From Tetramitus jugosus (taxonomy: Eukaryota > Heterolobosea > Eutetramitea > Acrasida > Vahlkampfiidae), in the NCBI GenBank assembly GCA_937625935.1, contig OW569393.1, positions 1-64,000 of the forward strand: a stretch of 64,000 bases of DNA. The letters are read 5' to 3'. Both the position numbers and the translations under genes were made by a program. A model generated the notes under the pieces. That model was not told the DNA's origin. It saw only the letters and a program-made list of their open reading frames with translations, and searched no databases. The stretch's first letter is position 1, and the number at the start of each line of letters is the position of its first letter. This document shows positions 61,531 through 64,000 of the stretch, piece after piece.

Positions 61531-62418
61531 ATGGTCGTCCCAGAACTACACGAAGATCTCAAACAAGCACTTGCACTCGTTAGAAAACAACGAAACTTTT
61601 GTGTCGATGAATGGATTGACAAGAAAACGGACATGTTCAACGATTACATGAGAAAAAACAGACTCAAGGCCTGCTTGGTCAGTGTCAGCGGAGGAATCGA
61701 TTCTGCCGCCACTCTCGGCCTCATGATCGCCGCCAGTAAAAAGCCCGATTCTCCGATTGAACGTGTGTTGGGCATTGCGCAACCGATTCATTCTACGGAA
61801 GCGATTTGGAAGAGAGCGCTCGTGTGCGGAGAGCAAATGGGCGCAGAAATTATCACGGTCGATCAAACAAGCATCTATGATCAGTTGAGCGCTCTCGTTG
61901 AAAATCAAGTCAAGATTGAAGGCAATGATTTTTCAAGGGGACAACTCAGAAGCTACATGAGAACACCTGTTGGTTTCTATGTAGCTCAGTTGATGTCTCA
62001 GTCTGGTTATCCTTGTATCGTGTTGGGCACAGGCAACAGAGACGAAGATGGTTACTTGTACTATTTTTGTAAGGCGGGAGACGGTGTCGCCGATGTTCAA
62101 CTCATTAATGATTTGCACAAATCAGAGGTGTTTTTGATCTCAAAGAAGCTCAATGTGCCAGAGAGCATTATCAATGCACCACCAAGTGCTGATTTGTGGG
62201 ATGGACAGACAGATGAGGACGAATTGGGCTTTAGCTATGATTTTGTCGAGTTGTTGACAGAGTATTTGGACTATTCAGAAGAGGAACAACAAAGAATGCT
62301 CAATAGCTTTAGTGAAGAAGGATTGAAGCAGTTTAGAGAGCTGGAGAAGATGGCTGTGACTGTTCATAACAGAAATTCACACAAGGCTGACTATCCGTAC
62401 AATATCAACATTTTGTAA
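61531..62418 (+). CDS. nadE: Ammonia-dependent NAD synthetase
   Basis: 295 residues from ATG 61,531, ending in NINIL. It joins ammonia to deamido-NAD using ATP. N-type ATP pyrophosphatase P-loop VSVSGGIDSAATLG (SGGIDS at 53-58), LGTGNRDEDGYLYYF, KAGDGVADVQLINDL and PSADLWDGQTDEDELG are all present. There is no N-terminal glutaminase domain, unlike the usual eukaryotic enzyme, so the form is bacterial-like and may have come by transfer. Confidence 0.9.
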   Translation: MVVPELHEDLKQALALVRKQRNFCVDEWIDKKTDMFNDYMRKNRLKACLVSVSGGIDSAATLGLMIAASKKPDSPIERVLGIAQPIHSTEAIWKRALVCGEQMGAEIITVDQTSIYDQLSALVENQVKIEGNDFSRGQLRSYMRTPVGFYVAQLMSQSGYPCIVLGTGNRDEDGYLYYFCKAGDGVADVQLINDLHKSEVFLISKKLNVPESIINAPPSADLWDGQTDEDELGFSYDFVELLTEYLDYSEEEQQRMLNSFSEEGLKQFRELEKMAVTVHNRNSHKADYPYNINIL

Positions 62419-62875
62419 AAAGAAGAATGAGAATAGAATTCCATCTATTGATTTTTAATTTGCTAGTAGCACACACTTGTTGTTCCAACCAATGTTGCAG
62501 CATACACAGATGACTTGTGAACAACAAGAACACACAGAAGAGCTTCATGCATGGACCACTGTTGTTTGTTATTCAAGAGCTCGAAAGGTGTTTCACAAAG
62601 ATTACTTCACCACAATCAACAACCATGAATGGAACTACTCACACAAGATGGTGGACTAGATCATCAAGAGTAAGCACAGAATCAAGGCATGTCAATCATA
62701 CCCCTCTCTTGTTTGCACAGATTTGCATTTCTAGCGGAGCATTTTTTGGCATAATTTTTTTTCGTTGAAGGATGCACGGACCGGTTGACAACGATGAAGT
62801 CAACCCGAGAGAAAAAACGAAAAATCAAAAAAAACAAACACACATCAAGTCACCAATCACATATAGCCAAAAAAC
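62419..62875. other. Intergenic region before eL33
   Basis: Short ORFs of 60-83 codons lack domains. An A-rich leader precedes the eL33 ATG. Confidence 0.4.
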
Positions 62876-63382
62876 ATGTCAGCAGTTGAGACACCAAAGA
62901 AGACTTCCACCTTCGCACCAAGGTACGCTCCTCACATCACTTGTTCATCAATGAGTATTTGCATTCACCATTGAAACCCGCAAATTTCATTGTCATCCAT
63001 TTCTTTTTTGTCATTATTTTGAATTTTTCGCTTACCGTTCATGCTTTCCATATGATTCAGACTTTACTCAAGAGGTGTTGTTCTTGGATACAAGAGAAAC
63101 TTATCTAGACAATACAGCAACATCGTATTGGTCAGAGTCGAAGGATTGAGAACCAAGGTTGACTCCGAATTCTATTTGGGAAAGAGAGTTGCATATTTGA
63201 CTAGAGCAAAGGGTGGCAACAAGCAAGGACCAAAGTCATACCAAGGAAGAAAGGTTGTTTGGGGAAAGATTGTCAAGTCTCACGGTTCCTCTGGAGCTTT
63301 GAAGGCAAAGTTCAACACCAACTTGCCAGCAACTGCCATTGGTGGATCCATCAGAGTTTTCTTGTACCCATCCCGTGTTTAA
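62876..63382 (+). CDS. RPL35A: Ribosomal protein eL33 (L35a), two exons
   Basis: Exon 1 is 62,876-62,922 (MSAVETPKKTSTFAP), a 138-bp intron runs 62,923-63,060 (GTACGC to TTCAG), and exon 2 is 63,061-63,382. An Arg codon is split AG/A at the junction. The product is 122 residues: LYSRGVVLGYKRNLSRQYSN, EFYLGKRVAYLTRAKGG, VVWGKIVKSHGSSGALKAKF, GGSIRVFLYPSRV, all typical of eL33 in the large ribosomal subunit. The only clearly provable spliceosomal intron in the right half of the window. Confidence 0.93.
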
Positions 63383-64000
63383 ATCAATATAAACTGCCAC
63401 GTTTGTTATTAGAACTTGATTTTGTCACTTTTATTTTTTTATGCATGTTTGTTTTTTGTTGTTCCATTCAAATTTTCACACTGGGAATGCAAAAACTTGT
63501 CGAGTATCTAGATTTTGTCCAACAGAAACATTAAACTTCACAACTCAGTGCAATGGATAGCTGTGCATTTCGGTGCATCGCATCTTTGGGATAGGATCAG
63601 GTCGGACAACAACTTGCTAGTTTGCCGTAGTTGCTCGCGAGCGAGATCACCCCGTGGAAGCTTCAATTGTGCTTCTCCAATAATCATTTGAAGTTGGATC
63701 TCGCTCGAGATCGTTCCTTTATTTTCCCAGAGGCACCAGGTGTATACACAGTGAAGGAATTGCGGAACTCCAAAAGACACGCCACACCGGCAATGATTCA
63801 ATGTCTCAATGTTCGATGAACAGCAAGCGCGGATTCATAAAACTCCTCGTTTGTTATTCCAGCCTCCGAAAGAGATTTTGCCGACCAATGATCTTGGCTG
63901 TCTCGATACCCAAAATTTATCGTGAGGGATTTCGAAGGTGCATCCCCCCTCATTCTGCGGAAATGTTTTAATCGCCTTGCAGTGTTTGACGTCATTTCGG
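63383..64000. other. Window end, unresolved
   Basis: Minus ORFs at 63,538-63,801 (87 codons) and 63,798-63,995 (65 codons) may be one broken or spliced gene, but no domain is seen. A long hairpin lies at 63,638-63,707. Confidence 0.35.
63638..63707. other. 70-nt two-stage hairpin
   Basis: Outer stem of 11 bp, CGAGCGAGATC (63,638-63,648) with GATCTCGCTCG (63,697-63,707); inner stem CTTCAA (63,661) with TTGAAG (63,688). It may be a structured RNA or a cruciform; no known RNA family is recognised. Confidence 0.45.

Overview
The window reads as the left end of a chromosome from a free-living eukaryotic protist, most likely a heterolobosean amoeba of the Naegleria type. This is inferred from the gene set: a receptor-like RCC1/EGF/kinase protein, F-box proteins with ankyrin or leucine-rich repeats, a Fanzor nuclease, core eukaryotic genes (eL33 with one spliceosomal intron, VPS35, SNM1, GCNA), short intergenic spacers and few introns. 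No species name can be proven from the sequence alone.

Layout. 1-870 is the chromosome end: a poly-C run followed by about 120 CCCAAA units (TTTGGG on the other strand). 874-2397 is subtelomeric DNA with two diverged 0.43-kb direct repeats and a short internal telomere block. 2.4-5.0 kb is debris, including a broken retroelement integrase. 5.1-8.8 kb is a large RCC1-EGF-TM-kinase receptor gene, split only by a 9-base homopolymer. 9.3-10.4 kb holds two broken genes.

10.4-21.8 kb is an island unlike the rest. It has dUTPase, a Cys-rich small protein, an F-box protein, repeated AAAACGCGTTTT palindromes, and a roughly 1,200-codon unrecognised gene full of frameshifts. A 3.3-kb Mutator-like transposon (SAP-ULP1-MULE-SWIM) has inserted into that gene with a clean 9-bp target duplication. 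The island may be an old integrated large DNA virus or a similar invader, but this is inference. 21.8-26.5 kb holds a probable spliced gene and more decayed sequence, including a broken GNAT gene.

26.9-64 kb is gene-dense and mostly intact: two type II membrane glycosyltransferases, a large surface protein, a GFA-type zinc protein, pyridoxamine-phosphate oxidase, a collagen-like protein, a degenerate carboxyltransferase paralogue, a KH-KH-DUF1771-SMR RNA-binding protein, GCNA/SprT protease, a tandem pair of giant F-box/ankyrin proteins, SNM1/Apollo nuclease, NAD synthetase and eL33. A 418-bp MITE at 32.8 kb shares its ends with the Mutator-like element at 15.9-19.2 kb.

The most notable system is at 40,805-44,833: a Fanzor (eukaryotic TnpB-type, RNA-guided nuclease family) gene inside a segment bounded by 12-bp inverted repeats, each flanked by TTAA. 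The same segment holds a rearranged VPS35 fragment, an F-box fragment and a zinc-ribbon ORF, which suggests a transposon that picked up host gene pieces. Several DNA-repair and F-box promoters (49.7, 54.9 and 58.8 kb) and the Mutator-like element carry E2F-like TTCCCGCC or TTTTCGCGCC sites.
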